Origin: Amoeboaphelidium protococcarum
Taxonomy: Eukaryota > Aphelidiomycota > Aphelidea
Direction of reading: 5' to 3'
Assembly (NCBI GenBank): GCA_023515745.1
Contig: JALECJ010000258.1
Location: 1,306,501 to 1,370,500 of the forward strand
DNA: 64,000 nt
The position numbers and the translations under genes were made by a program. A model generated the notes under the pieces. That model saw only the letters and a list, made by a program, of their open reading frames with translations, searched no databases and was not told where the DNA came from. The number at the start of each line of letters is the position of its first letter. Positions within the stretch are counted from its first letter, which is position 1. Shown one piece after another: positions 24,397 to 36,197 of this stretch.

Positions 24397-25471
24397 TCAG
24401 AAGAAAACATTTTAAAACGGTTAGCTTATTGCTCTTTTCCCATTTTCCTCTTCCTAAAGGTCTTAAATATCGTATAGGCGTTACAGTCTCTCAGGGTCTT
24501 CCAAATTCAGTTTAGATTTAATGGTCTGATCAAATAACCTTTTCTCCGCTATAGCAATTTGCGCCATTTGTCTCACAATTGCAGTCTACGTTCTACCCAG
24601 CAATGGTGCAATCTATCTAGGATTCTTACCATTCCTCAAGTGGAATTAAAGCTATTCACGTTGCTCATTCCAAAAACCATATTGATTGCGAGGATGAGGA
24701 TCCTATTCAATCTCTGGGTATATCTCATTGTACTCATTGGCGAGTTCAAAAGCAGTAATACTCAGTTAAGGGTTGTCTTTTCGTCTTTATGCCAGAGGAA
24801 TGTACTTCTTCTCCTATGATCCACTAACAACTGAACTGCCATATTTAACAACTTGTAATTATAGAGACGCATTGTCATCGCGCGTACAATCACTACTAAA
24901 AACATCACCACCATCCGTTAAATCGCAATCTTCTTCATTATCATCATCATCATCATCATCACATTCATCGCAACTGAATGGTTCATCTTTAGCAGGAGTA
25001 GAGCGGGTACTCTTTGGTGGTGTCGGAGGGAACTTTTATATTGACCGCTTTCTCAGATGCCTGACATTTTCATTTCCTAGTGTATCCCCATCCAGCTCAG
25101 TATCAGAGGTAATCTCTTTCTTCTGCCTCTTTCCAACAATACTCTAAGGAGTTTACAACGTAACTGCTCCATTATTACTTTCATCAGACTCAGCACTCCG
25201 TTTCCGCTGAGGTGTTTGATGCTATTTCACGTCAACCTCTGATGCAGAATCATTGGTGGCTACAGACTTCTTCACAGGCTTAGATTCTGACTTGAGCGAT
25301 GCTTGATGAGAGGAGGTGGAAATAGTAGCTTGTTATTATGAAACCACCAAGGAATTCTGACGCTAAGCCACAAAGGCCAACCAGAAGTCTTTTGAGCTAC
25401 TTATATCTCTTGCGGCTCAGGTGCAACTGCAGATAATCCAAAAACTCTCCCTTATCACTAACAGTGGACAT
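24397..25471 (-). CDS. SANT/Myb-like helix-turn-helix protein
   Basis: The main frame (25396-24397) is long and free of TGA. A 5' exon from ATG 25471 to 25428 joined by a 31-bp intron (25397-25427) gives KGEFLDYLHSKDFWLAFVAQ and keeps the frame; total 347 residues. The intron is shorter than others here, so the 5' end is uncertain. The middle is acidic, with a run of seven Asp codons. Residues about 245-290 read QYGFWNEQREQLQF, then GKNPRQIAPLLGRTQTAIVR: tryptophan-start helix 1 and a G-K-x-x-x-x-I-A-x-x-L-G-R-T recognition helix, the SANT/Myb-like layout. A chromatin or DNA-binding role is inferred. Confidence 0.65.
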
Positions 25472-25968
25472 GATACGTGCTCTTTATCTTTGATAATTCA
25501 GGTATTAGCTATTTTTTCCTGTATAAAATCTACTGCACACTATAGTAAAAAATACAAATCAAAAGTGAAAGTGATTCAAGGAGTGTCATTAAAGTCTGGT
25601 TGCTACGCTGATTGGCTGAGCATTTATCGGTCATTTATATCTTGTGTGTCACATTAAGTTCATTAATGCTTACTACTATAAAAATAAATGTCCACAGCGT
25701 TCTGTACATAGTCAAGTATCAAAATCAGACCAATTATTGTACATTGCCAAAGGTCTTCCGAGTTATTGATTGCATGTAAAAATTTACACAACAATGGCCG
25801 ATACTATTTAGAAACGCGTGACGCGTCACTCCTGATTTCGTGTTGATTAGCGACTCATTACCGGTCGTCTTCCTACTACACTTGACTTGTTCTTTATTGT
25901 CTGAATATTAGATCAAATTAGTCTATTCTTCTCATAGTTAGTATATAAAATTGGGTGAAGACGTTTTA
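25472..25968. promoter_or_regulatory. 497-bp divergent promoter with paired ACGCGT
   Basis: It lies between the starts of the SANT-like gene (minus) and the Tag1-like gene (plus). ACGCGT occurs twice, at 25814-25819 and 25821-25826, 1 bp apart, about 145-150 bp upstream of the Tag1-like start. A small reading frame from the ATG at about 25794 overlaps the boxes and stops after 13 codons; no gene is claimed. Confidence 0.45.
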
Positions 25969-28900
25969 ATGGCTGATGAAGAGTTTATTGATCCACTTGG
26001 GTAGACTGATGGCTCAGATTTGTTTGGTGACAATTTGGCTAGTACAAGAAATCATGGAGGGAAAGCATCATTGTTCGACGACACTGAAGACTTGAGATCA
26101 TTTGGTAGTCGTGGGAGGCTTGGCAGGCGGTTTAATAATAATGATATGTAAAGTAGTAGTACATAGTAGTTGTAAGGGACCGAGTCTGCTGATTAGATTT
26201 TCTCTGCTATCGATCAAAACGAACAGGATTACACAGAATCTACTCCTTTTCTGTCATCATATCCGGATATCATAAAGCAGTAGGACGTAGAAGGTAGCGA
26301 CAATGATACTAACGGCAATAAGACTTCGCGTCGTAAAAAAGATAAAGCTGTTAAATATGGTGGTGGCGGTAGACGGCCTTGGTATAGGAGAAAATGTTGT
26401 GCTGTTATCCTCTTGATCATTCTCCTGTTGATCATCACCATGTCCTTAATCACTTGGTTTGTTATAATTCCTTCGGTGGCGTCATAGAAAATGCGTCTAG
26501 TCGGACTGAAAGTCAATAGTATTGTAATGTCAAAGCCACGTCCATCATCTGTGGCACTGCGAATGAACGTTACTCTCGAGGGCCTTGGCGCGGCAACACA
26601 ACTTAGTCAGAAGATTTTGAGTGAACGAACGTAGATTCAGGTGAATTTTTATGGCACAGAAATTGGGAGAGTCCCGATGCCTGAGCTCGCTATTGAGAAG
26701 GGTATGGATACACTTGATTTGATCATTGATGAAGTTATGGAAGTGACCAATTCTGAGTGGTTGACGATAAATATTAAAGATGTTCTTGATAAAGAGGTGT
26801 TCTATTGGAATTTGAAGGCACCACGGGGATTGCATCTCAAGTTGGAAGGAGTCCCCGTTTTGAATACTATATCAGTTGGCAATGTAGAGTTCAACAAGGA
26901 TATCAAGTTGACTGGAATGTAAAAGTTTTCAACCGATGGAGGATTTAAAGTATTATCTTTGGAGATTCCTCGTAATCTAAATTGGTAAAAGGATCATGAT
27001 AAGTAATCACCTTCTCGATATTAGGGACTGGAACTGCAAGTTTAAATTTAGATTCCAAATCCATCAAGTATAACTATGCTACTTCCTGACACCACGTTCT
27101 CTCTGTATTATAAGTCTACTAAGCAAGAGAACTATTTCATTCCGGTTGGACTTCTATCTGCTTCTTCCGACGAAATGCTAATCCGACCTAGTCCTGTGCA
27201 AAATAATATTACTCTCGTGGGTGGCCTACTTAGTTATCAGACGCTCCCTGATGCTTTGAAATATGGATATGGCGAAGCGTAATACAGAGAAGTGTTGAGC
27301 GAGTTCTTTACGCGTTATATCAGTGGTGAGAAGGTTGATCTGCAGACGCGTGGATTCTCTTTTACCGATGAATTTAATAGTTTACGCAATCATACTAAGC
27401 CAGATTTGCCTCCTGTTGATAGCGCTGGTTGGTTACTCAATCCTCTGTCTTAAATCAATTTGAACGTGACTTATTAACACGACTCTGAGCGGAATGGTCG
27501 CACTAGTATTAATGGCATATAAGTGGACAAGTTGAACTTTAAATTCCGCAAAGATTATCCTTTTAAGCCTGTAACAGCAGGTACTATTCAGGCACGTATG
27601 TTTGTGCCGTATCTATTTGATCTCGATGTGGTCCAGGTGAAGTAGAGAGTTGAGATATGGCGTTGTGTGTCTAGCTGCACTGATTTAGTTCTTATTGGAT
27701 TGCTTGAGACTTAGTGGGAAGACTCCAAGTCGTCGACAATGGAAACTGTCTATTCAGAGCTACAGGATGGCTCAACTCTCGCAATTGGCAAGAGCTATAA
27801 TGTCATTATGTCTATAAACAATTCCACGATGGGTCGATCTGATAATACTATCTTGCAAGTTTCTGCGTAGTCTAGAACGTATTATTAGGAATTCATCCGC
27901 GATCTTTTAAAGTATGAATACGTCGATGTCTTATTCAAAGGATCTGCTTCTGCTAACATAGATCTTGGTCTTGGCCTACCTCTGTATGTGATGGATCTAC
28001 CGGTCGATCATAGTGTTCGCTTGCCAGGTATGGCCAATTTGGTGAGCGGAGGTGGAGATGGTATGAAAGTGGTGTAAAATTTGGAAGTTAAAAGTGTTGC
28101 TAGAGGCGGAGTGCTTGGATTCAGCATTGCCGGTGCTTATATGCGTCGATATCTCAATTGGACTATTGGAATTGAAATTGATGCTCCAATGCAGTTTGAT
28201 ATGTTTTACACTCCAAACTCTGATCCTACAAGTGGTAGACACGTATAGACGTTATAGTAGTCATAGAGTTTAATGGATAAAGATTATTTAGTGGGTAAAG
28301 TCTCGATACCATCGCTAAATCTTGGTGATACCGCAGACTGCTATCAACGAATATATGATCCTCTGGCTAATGAAACTATTATTGTTGGAGATTCAGGAGT
28401 CGATTATTGCAGTGTCGTTGCGGATGGTGACTTTTAGCCTGTGGCTTCAGACAAAGATTAGGAAATATGTGATTAGAGAGGCAGTTGTGTGTCGCGGGCC
28501 TTCTTTTCTGCATACACCACCAACTATGCTCTCCATAGGAACACTTCTCGATTCGAGCCTACAGAGATTACGCTGAAGGCTGTCAGTCTTCCGCCTGATT
28601 TTGAGATGGCCAAGTCTTTGATGTCGTTACCTAAACTATAGCTGCCTGGATATCGCCCCAGTTATAATGCCACGAGTAGGCCTCCATTTCCCTTGGTGCG
28701 GCGTATAGTCGTCCAGCCTACAGGTAACATAATCAGCGGTAAATTGTCTTGCTGGCTGGATCTCTATAATCCTTTAAAGATCCCGCTCAGGTATCACTAT
28801 CTCAACATCAAGACTTATTATGGCAATGTGTAAATTGGCTCGCTGAACGTTAATCTCACTCAGTATGATCCATTTGAACATAAGAAAGGATACGAGTTTT

Positions 28901-29466
28901 TGGGATACCCGAACCGGCGTACGAATAAGAAGACAGATCCATATGGACCACATGCATCCAGGTGGTGTATGAACTAGCAAGACTGCCAAGTTGGGCCGAT
29001 TGATTTAGTTCCTAATGGCGTTGATGGACTTGATTGTACTGGCGGTTACTAGAACTTGTCAACTATAAGCAATCGAACTGAAGTTACTTTCTCTCTTAGT
29101 GTTCCAGGTGTAGCTTAATTCTGGAAGAGTTTGTGGGACCGTGATGGAGCCGCTGTGAATGTCACAATCAAAGGCCAAGTCTTGATTGGGTTGAATTCTG
29201 TGCCTTTTGTTGGATAGCCTCGGTTGAATAATACAGATCCTCCGTCGGAGAAGGAAATTGATGATGTTAAGCATGGCAGGATACCGGCTGATTTAGTTGA
29301 TCCGTATTGGTTTGGTGTACAAGATTTTGAAAAGTCAAACACATTTGTCACTTGGCAAGATTTTGGCTAGTTTGAGACTCCATTAATAATGAGACGATTC
29401 ATAAATGGTGGTAATGGGAGACCAGAGCCTCTAAATTTCACTGTTCCGGGTTGTGATGAGAATTGA
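25969..29466 (+). CDS. Single-pass membrane protein of the fungal DUF3712/LEA2 type (Tag1-like)
   Basis: A single exon of 1165 codons. Residues 1-142 are a polar, Gln/Asp-rich cytosolic tail ending in basic RRKKDK and RRPWYRRK. One membrane segment follows at about 143-171 (CCAVILLIILLLIITMSLIT). The remainder is a long lumenal or exterior part of repeated beta-rich LEA2-like units with several N-glycosylation sequons. This matches fungal vacuolar membrane proteins related to yeast Tag1, which stops autophagy during prolonged starvation; the yeast protein is much shorter. The family call rests on layout and strand patterns. A second TGA follows the stop after one codon. Confidence 0.7.
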
Positions 29467-29850
29467 TTCTGAATTGAAGAGTGGCCATCACCTGAAGTTG
29501 ACGAAGACTGAATAATAATAAATGTTGATTTTATACCATGGTAGAAAGATTCTTCAGTTTGTCAAGTTCATTTCTGCTTCTTTTGTTATTGTTGCCTCCA
29601 TCTTCAGATTCTCTTGTTCCAGACTTTTTGGTTCGTTTGTTTGTTTCGTCTCCCATCGGCCTTAATCGATCGCGTCGACAGTCGCGTTTCAGGTGAGGCT
29701 TTCACCGGATGGTTTGTGAAACCGTTTCAGCGGCCCCCACACTATAAATTCAGACTGCCATCGGTTTCACTTCTTTTCTCTCTTTGTTTCACTATCAGCA
29801 ATAACAATTGTCTCAACAATTGTTTGGTACTCTGGTCTGTGTTCTCTTAA
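29467..29850 (+). promoter_or_regulatory. Promoter with TGAAACCGTTTCA palindrome and TATA box
   Basis: The perfect palindrome TGAAACCGTTTCA is at 29717-29729, and ACTATAAATT is at 29741-29750, 11 bp later. Another TGTTTCA is at 29785-29791, and GCGTTTCA and GGTTTCAC lie nearby. TGAAACA is the fungal Ste12 pheromone-response element. The same palindrome-TATA arrangement precedes the cysteine-rich gene at 53379. No coding sequence is seen from 29467 to 29716. Confidence 0.5.
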
Positions 29851-30762
29851 CATGCAACTGCTTCCTTCTGCTTGAGATGTTTCCGACTTCTGATGCTGGT
29901 GCTGGCTGTCTTCTGCTATATCAACTCTGAATCATACTCCTTGGTCCTCTGTCCTCTTCTTGATTCTATGGTGCTGTATCAGTTAGATATTCCGTCTATG
30001 AAGGCTCTGGTATACTGTTTGGCTTCCTCTGGTTTGATACTAACAAGGCTACCATCTGGCTGCAAGTATGGCCTGCTGCTTGATGATGTTCCATTGTTGA
30101 TGTTTTCTTGTAGGCGAGACTGGGCGGGGGTAAGCCAACAGGGCAGTCCGGTGGGCCGAATGTCTATTATCCTTTGGAACGGAGAGCGGAAGGTTGCTGG
30201 AAAGATTGGCGAAGTTGGTTGGTTCCTCGTCCCTGAAAGATTTGATCCCTTTCACAGAGGCTCGTCGGGTTAGTGGTGGTAACGATAACTGGTGGATGGA
30301 TGCCTGCCAGTTTGCGGTGAAGCTCTACGTCGTCGAGTCCGTGTCGTCGAACCGCTTTGCTTATCCTGGAGTAAGTTTAACTCATCTAATACCTGGCACT
30401 AGGGCGAGCGGCTGTTGTATACGAGGCTGGGCGGGGGCAAGCCAGGTGGGCAGTCCGGGGGATTGAAGCAGATGCCGCCCTAGTAGCATGTGGCATCTAG
30501 TTGGGTCCTGACTGCGTATCATTAAGGTTGACGTGTGAATGAGAGCGAGTCGCACTTTGGTCTCGCTGGAAGTGACACTGATTCCTGTTGATCTCGCTTC
30601 TGCCAATGACGAGCTGATTGGTTTCGTTCCTCATGGTGCTGCTGGGAGGTGCACAATCTGGGTCTCTGATGGCAGAGCGATACCAAGAGCCTCACTCTAA
30701 TGATGTTGGCCACCTTGACGTGGTATTGGAGCTCCTGTTCTGCAGGTCTAAGAGCCAACACT
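29851..30762 (+). other. Unresolved locus, probably spliced secreted protein(s) with a duplicated Gly-rich motif
   Basis: Composition is richer in G and C than the neighbours. A strong TATA promoter precedes it. From ATG 29893 a hydrophobic start (MLVLAVFCYINSES) is followed by two candidate introns: GTATAC to TACTAACAAG from about 30010, and GTATGG to CTTGTAG ending at 30112. This joins to RLGGGKPTGQSGG and ends at TGA 30232-30234. A second copy, RLGGGKPGGQSGG, lies near 30425-30463 after a GTAAGT...CACTAG intron candidate and ends at TGA near 30530. The copies differ at synonymous sites, so the motif is probably coding. A further fragment near 30541-30700 contains GRCTIWVSDG. Exon connections are not settled; one gene or two tandem genes are possible. 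Confidence 0.35.
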
Positions 30763-30975
30763 CTATTTAATGAATTTGATTTGAATAAATTTCTTTAATC
30801 ACTAGCTCAATGTATATCTTTGATTGTTTTTTAATAGAACATGGATTACAAGAGTACAACATTAGATATAATGATAAGCTATCGATAAGAATATATGTAA
30901 GCTCGAGCATTAAATACAATCGAAAATACTATAAGAAAGTCTTAAATAATGTTGACAAATAGCGAGTCATTCATT

Positions 30976-33156
30976 TCACATCTTTGCTTCATTGTAACAA
31001 ATGTTGAGCATTTAAATCACATCAACCATTGACAATTGAACATCCAACATTTCCTGGGACTAGATAAGTGGACTCAATGGCTGTTGTAAACTGACAGGCG
31101 ACGTTGCTGCACTACTACTGCCACTTGCATCACCAGACTTTACGTCCTGTATCTGTTGCTACCTTGGGCGTATTTCAATCGCTAAACTCTTATTGTCAAT
31201 ACCCACACCAGCCTTAGTCAGCTGTGAAATCAAACGTTATAATCTTTCGTAAAAGTAATGCATACCGCGTATCAAGACTTGAACTGACACTTTGCCACTG
31301 ACAGCATTCATACATCTCAGCAAAACTTCAAGAGATCCTTCACCAGTCACCATACCGTATTATTAATTAAGAGCTGCATAAAATGGAGATTCTCCTTCAA
31401 TAATTTAACGCAATATTCTATCATTAATTTCATCAAGTGTGCCATTCACTTCATCTAAATCATACTTCTGTCTCATAACTTTCGGCTTCTATAACGGGTA
31501 AGTATGAATTATCAGTGGGCGCACGTAATAAGCAATAAACGCCAATGCCATATAAATTTCACCATACACGGACTTTTAAGATCTAAATACAATCAGCTCC
31601 TTCCATAGAATCAAGACAGAATCCAAGTATGGCTCTCTCAGTGACGGATTAAACTTATCTCCAATAATTTCCACCTATTCACACCTCAAATCTCTCTTGA
31701 ACAGAAGCAACAGAGACTTGAAAAACCAAAAGAAACTCATTGAGCCATGTCTGTTATTGTTCATCTTATCTTCTAGAATGCTTTTAGTGCCACTTTAGCT
31801 GGAAGTCTGCTAAGCATTAGTAGACTCTGAAACATTCACGTCATTATTGTTAGATGCAGAAGATGTCTCCAATTCAGTCCAATCATCCTCAACGTCTCTA
31901 GCAGTGATGGCCTCATCATCTTATGTTTAATCTTGCTGGGCAGACCTTGTCTTACTTCCTGAAGCATTACTCTAATGAGCACGATTATCATTAGGATTAG
32001 ACGTGCTAAACTTATCATGAGAGTCCAAGTCTGTCAAATGTTGTGCAAACACAGGATCGAGCCACTTGATGCAATGAGATAGCATATTGAAGCGAACATT
32101 CATACCACTCTAATTGGTGAGGTAATTAGAGAATATATCTCGCGTAAATAGAAGGCCCCTCACACTGCTTTAGTCTTCGCCATTACTATCATCACTTATT
32201 AAATTGATATCATGGCTCTATGGACCAAACATGAATGATTCAATTAATGCAAAAGATAAAGCAAATTGAACATTATCATCTCCCGGGATCTAGTTGTATC
32301 TCTACTTGAGGCTGTCAGTATTTATAATACAAACAAGATAGAGGAACGGACTTAGCAGATCAGACATTCCCTAGACATACCCAACCTCAGGATGTCTAAA
32401 AGCCACACTGAACAAAACCAACCGCATTAATCTCAATCGAGGATTAGACAGATAATTAGAAGCATCATCACACTAATACATAGTAATACTTGCATCAGTT
32501 CTCACTATATCTTTATCTATTCTATGCAATATCGTTTCCAGTTCTGAAGGATCATTATTATCGTTACCAACCTGCTCTGGAGACTTTATCATCCACTCAG
32601 ATTCAACCTGATTACGCACAGTCAGGATTGAACCCAAATATGACCGATTATCATCAAAGTTGATTCTAAGACTTGACAGCAGTTCATCCAACAATTGCAG
32701 ATAATCAATCTTTACATCCACATTGCGTTATTATTCAGCACTTTCAGTCTCATCACTATAACCATAACTAACATCAACTGGAGGCATATCAATATCTATG
32801 CGATACTATTCATATAGAAATCTTTATAATAGAGCCTCAGTCTCCCATTCATACTACTTTTATCTCAGCTGAATATCTTCTTCATGAACAATAATATTCT
32901 ATTACCTGCTCTAAGAGTGCAGATCCCCAGCGGAAAACAGAGTATTATCAGCATTCTATCTAGAACCGCCTTGGAGACTATCTCTAGCCTTATCAATGAA
33001 AGAATCTGCCATATCCAACACTGACAATATCCGTTCTCCATCTCTCAGCTCTCTCTCTTACACCACACGCTTCAACTACCCAACACCGCTCTTGGCCCCA
33101 TGCTCCACCATTGATAGAGCTTCATGCGTCTTACTAGCCAGCCAATCCAAATTCAT
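30976..33156 (-). CDS. TBC-domain Rab GTPase-activating protein (TBC1D15/GYP7-like)
   Basis: One exon of 726 codons. The first about 200 residues are helical and polar. The TBC domain starts near 205: IDKDIVRTD contains the arginine finger (R219), and EVGYVQGMSDLLSPFL contains the glutamine finger (Q262), encoded by TAG at 32373-32371. Then come LIESFMFGP and, after a long disordered insertion of about 120 residues, FFWFFKSLLLLFKR and ILWKELIVFRS from the C-terminal TBC lobe. It would accelerate GTP hydrolysis by a Rab, probably of the Rab7/endolysosome class as for TBC1D15/17 and Gyp7. The insertion inside the domain is longer than usual. An in-frame second TGA follows three codons after the stop. 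Confidence 0.85.
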
Positions 33157-33576
33157 TATTTACAATAAGATCACTTGAAGTATCACTAACAATTACAAAT
33201 AGAGTAATAATATGATATCCTGATGATAATGTACGAGACAGAGAAAGAAGAATAGAGCGTAATTAAATGAAACTATCTGATTGTTTTAAACACGGAAAAG
33301 AAACGTTTATAGTCGAGAGGTGGAGAGTGGTGGAGCAGCAAAAGCGAGAGAAAGAAGAGTTTAAATGTTGATGAGTGCTAAGGAAAACTAGCTTGACGTA
33401 GTCGCGCGCTGACTCATACTAGCGTCACATTGCGAGACAAAATAGTGAAGTATCGGAAAGGATGGACCCAAATGGCGTAATCCCTTTATGAGTAGCTTGG
33501 AACATTATAAAATTATACACATAGTTTAAACATCTTCATCATCATAACATCAGCACACTAAGAAAGACACAGGTTG
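33157..33576. other. 420-bp intergenic region upstream of the TBC gene
   Basis: It lies between the TBC start and the stop of the next minus-strand gene. It is purine-rich near 33300-33360 and holds TCGCGCGCTGAC near 33402 and GCGTCAC near 33422, CG-rich boxes related to the window's ACGCG motif. No gene is seen. Confidence 0.4.
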
Positions 33577-34836
33577 TCAATCAACAGAAACCGCCTCGTC
33601 TTGACTGATCGCTGAAGAAGCAACCGAACGCGGGCCCTTCTTAATACTCGACTTGTTGTTGTTGTTATTATTAATGCTTCCATTAAACACTTTAAATAAA
33701 TCACCACGAGGCTTTTATCGCTTAGCATTCTTATTACCGCTTTCATTCACTGGCATGGCCACATAATTACCCGGTGCAGTCTAAGCTTCAGATTATGGAT
33801 TAATCACTCCAGTCACAGTTTAGTATCGCGATACAACAGGTGATTTACTCACTGTGACACCTGCGCGCAACTCTATATCTCTTCCGCCATTTGCATTTAA
33901 TTACATTCCATTGAGAATAATCTGATTATTAGTACTATAATTATTGTCATTCATGTCTTTATCAGTACCATTCACTTTATCATTCTCACTCAGTTATCGG
34001 CTGCCTGCGTCATGATTTCCGCCACTTTATTAGAATGGAGATTGAGAGTAAAAACGGGAGTACTCTGAGATCTTATCCACAGTATTGGAACTGTATCGCT
34101 TCCAATTGAGACTATTACTTTTACTTTTAACAGTACCAGAACTCATACTAGCATTAGGAGACTACTGATTCGATGCAGAAGCAGATGATGGGGAATTGTA
34201 TTGAGGAGACTCCTTATAATTCGGTAAAGATGATGGCGACGTGGAATACGTTCCATGATTAAAAATGCCACTTGGCTTATTAGATGACATATTCAAGATA
34301 CCGCCACTTCCCGTCTTTACATTAACATTGATACTAGAAGGAGTTGAATGATCCGCAGTACTACTACCATCAACTTCTTATTAGCTATCGACAGTCTACT
34401 ACTATGATTATTCTGATTAATAATCACCGTCATCATAAGAAGTTGAAGGACTCTTACGTCGTCGCTAATAAAATAGAGATACTATAGTCACCACAAATCT
34501 GAATGATACCATACATAGAACCAAATTAAAAGCAATCAATCCATACACGACTTCAGTGATAATCTGACGACCAGCCCGTACTTTGGACTAAATTCCATCG
34601 CTGATATAATTAAAAGATGACGTGATCACATTAAAGACCTTGTAATTGTAATCAATAAACTTGGAAGCATAGGCAAACATGGTGGGAATGGTTCTAAATG
34701 CCAAGGTGTATGCCAAAGAGCCCATAAAGGACATGCAAAACACCACTACTGATATCCAAGTCAAAGCTGCGTACACTGCATATTCTTACACAATCTCGAC
34801 CAATGTTCGTCTTTACACTCTAGCAGTAGCTTACAT
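33577..34836 (-). CDS. Two-span membrane protein with long Ser/Asn/Gln-rich tail
   Basis: A single exon of 419 codons; the ATG is followed directly by TAA (Gln). Two hydrophobic segments lie at about 22-50 (ALTWISVVVFCMSFMGSLAY) and about 95-125 (YGLIAFNLVLCMVSFRF, TIVSLFY). About 45 residues between them contain aromatic and Asn residues. A basic stop-transfer QRRRKS follows, then a 290-residue disordered cytosolic tail rich in Ser, Asn and Gln, ending in a basic KKGPRSV region. No family is recognised. Confidence 0.7.
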
Positions 34837-35110
34837 TTTAATTCTTATTATACAGGTCAATTGTTAACAGTGTTGGATGCTATTACAAAAAACTAGGGAT
34901 TAGTACAATGTGCCACAACAAGCAGAGAGAAATAATTCAGGAAGATAATGAAGTGACGCTGAAAGAGAAAAGCTGAAAGAGAAAATGAGAACGGAGCGAA
35001 TCAACGCTGTTACTATAGTTTCTTCAAAGAGAAAACTGAACAGAGAACTACAGTATTATTTAATTTGTGTTGTCAAAGTGGTAGTTATAACTTGAATATA
35101 TATTGAATAA

Positions 35111-36073
35111 ATGGAAGATGCAAAGAGGGCGGCTGCAGAAGCTGCATTTCGCGGATAGATTTTGCCGTTACTGAGTATTGAACATAAGGATTATAATTAA
35201 AGTGATTAGATGCAGAAGAGATAATTAGTTGTTGGAATTGGCTCTGGATCTACAGTGCCGTATTTGGTTCCGCTGTTGGATAGTCTGGCTGAATAGCAAT
35301 CGTCAAAGTATCGCATAATATGTATTCCAACATCTTATCAATCTCAGCAACTGATTGCGTAATCTAAACACTTGCAACTCGGAACTCTGATGCAATACCC
35401 TCAAATTGATATCACTATTGATGGTGCTGATCAAGTGTTTATGGTTCCGCGTAATGGCGAATCTAATAATAATACGCCTAATCACCATTTAGTATCAGAT
35501 ATTGCATGTATCAAGGGTGGTGGTGGATGTCTGCTTTAGGAGAAGATTGTGGCATCTGCATCACGGCGATTTGTCCTGATTGCTGATGATAGAAAGCTAT
35601 CTCGTGATGGACTATGCTCATCTACATCTTCATGGTAGAATGGTATTCCCATTGAAGTTGTACCTGCTGCTGCTTAGATTGTTCTTGATTAGCTGCTTAA
35701 ATCTGATAGCGATAGAGGAAACAACAGTAATTATCAACGCGTCATTGGTAGAGGCTTTTAATCTGGAGAAGAGTCAGCGTATAGTACAAAGTCTCCGGTA
35801 GTGTTGAGGGATGCGGTACTTCGATCTGGATCTGGTAAAGCTGGACCGGTTGTCACAGATTCTGGTAACTTCATAATCGATATAAAGATTGCATCAGCAT
35901 TGGATTCTATTGAACAAGTCAGGTAGTTGGAATTGTATTTGCTCAGTATAGTCGGCATTGTTGAAGTTGGCCTATTTGTTTGTATGGCAGACTCTGTTTA
36001 CATTGCATCTACATCTTCACCATCTACACCATCCTCATCATCTGATTCTAAAGTTACTTTATATCGCAAATGA
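35111..36073 (+). CDS. RPIA: Ribose-5-phosphate isomerase A
   Basis: One exon of 320 codons. Conserved RpiA motifs appear in order: GIGSGSTV (phosphate loop), PTSYQSQQL, the DGADQV catalytic segment, CIKGGGGCLLQEKIV, RFVLIADDRKL, IPIEVVP and a late DSGNFIIDIKI. The enzyme interconverts ribose 5-phosphate and ribulose 5-phosphate in the non-oxidative pentose phosphate pathway, in the cytosol. The product is longer than bacterial RpiA (about 220) because of Ser/Asn-rich loops and a Ser-rich tail. Several glutamines are UAR codons, including two in EQQSSK and SYQSQQ contexts where CAA is also used. Confidence 0.92.
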
Positions 36074-36197
36074 TCGAGTTTCCTTACTGAATTTACCTGT
36101 ATGCATTCAATTGATAGATATTCACCGTAAATGTAAAATAAATAAATTTAAATAAATCAAGATATATTTTCCCATTATGCATTTAACAACTCATTTA

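Noticed and set aside
25794-25910. Small gene starting MADTIQKR in the divergent promoter
   Set aside because: It stops after 13 codons unless an ad hoc intron is used, and it overlaps the paired ACGCGT boxes.
30113-30463. Structured RNA formed by the duplicated GGCGGGGG element
   Set aside because: Differences between the copies are mostly synonymous in one frame, favouring coding; the possible GACTG/CAGTC stem is only five pairs.
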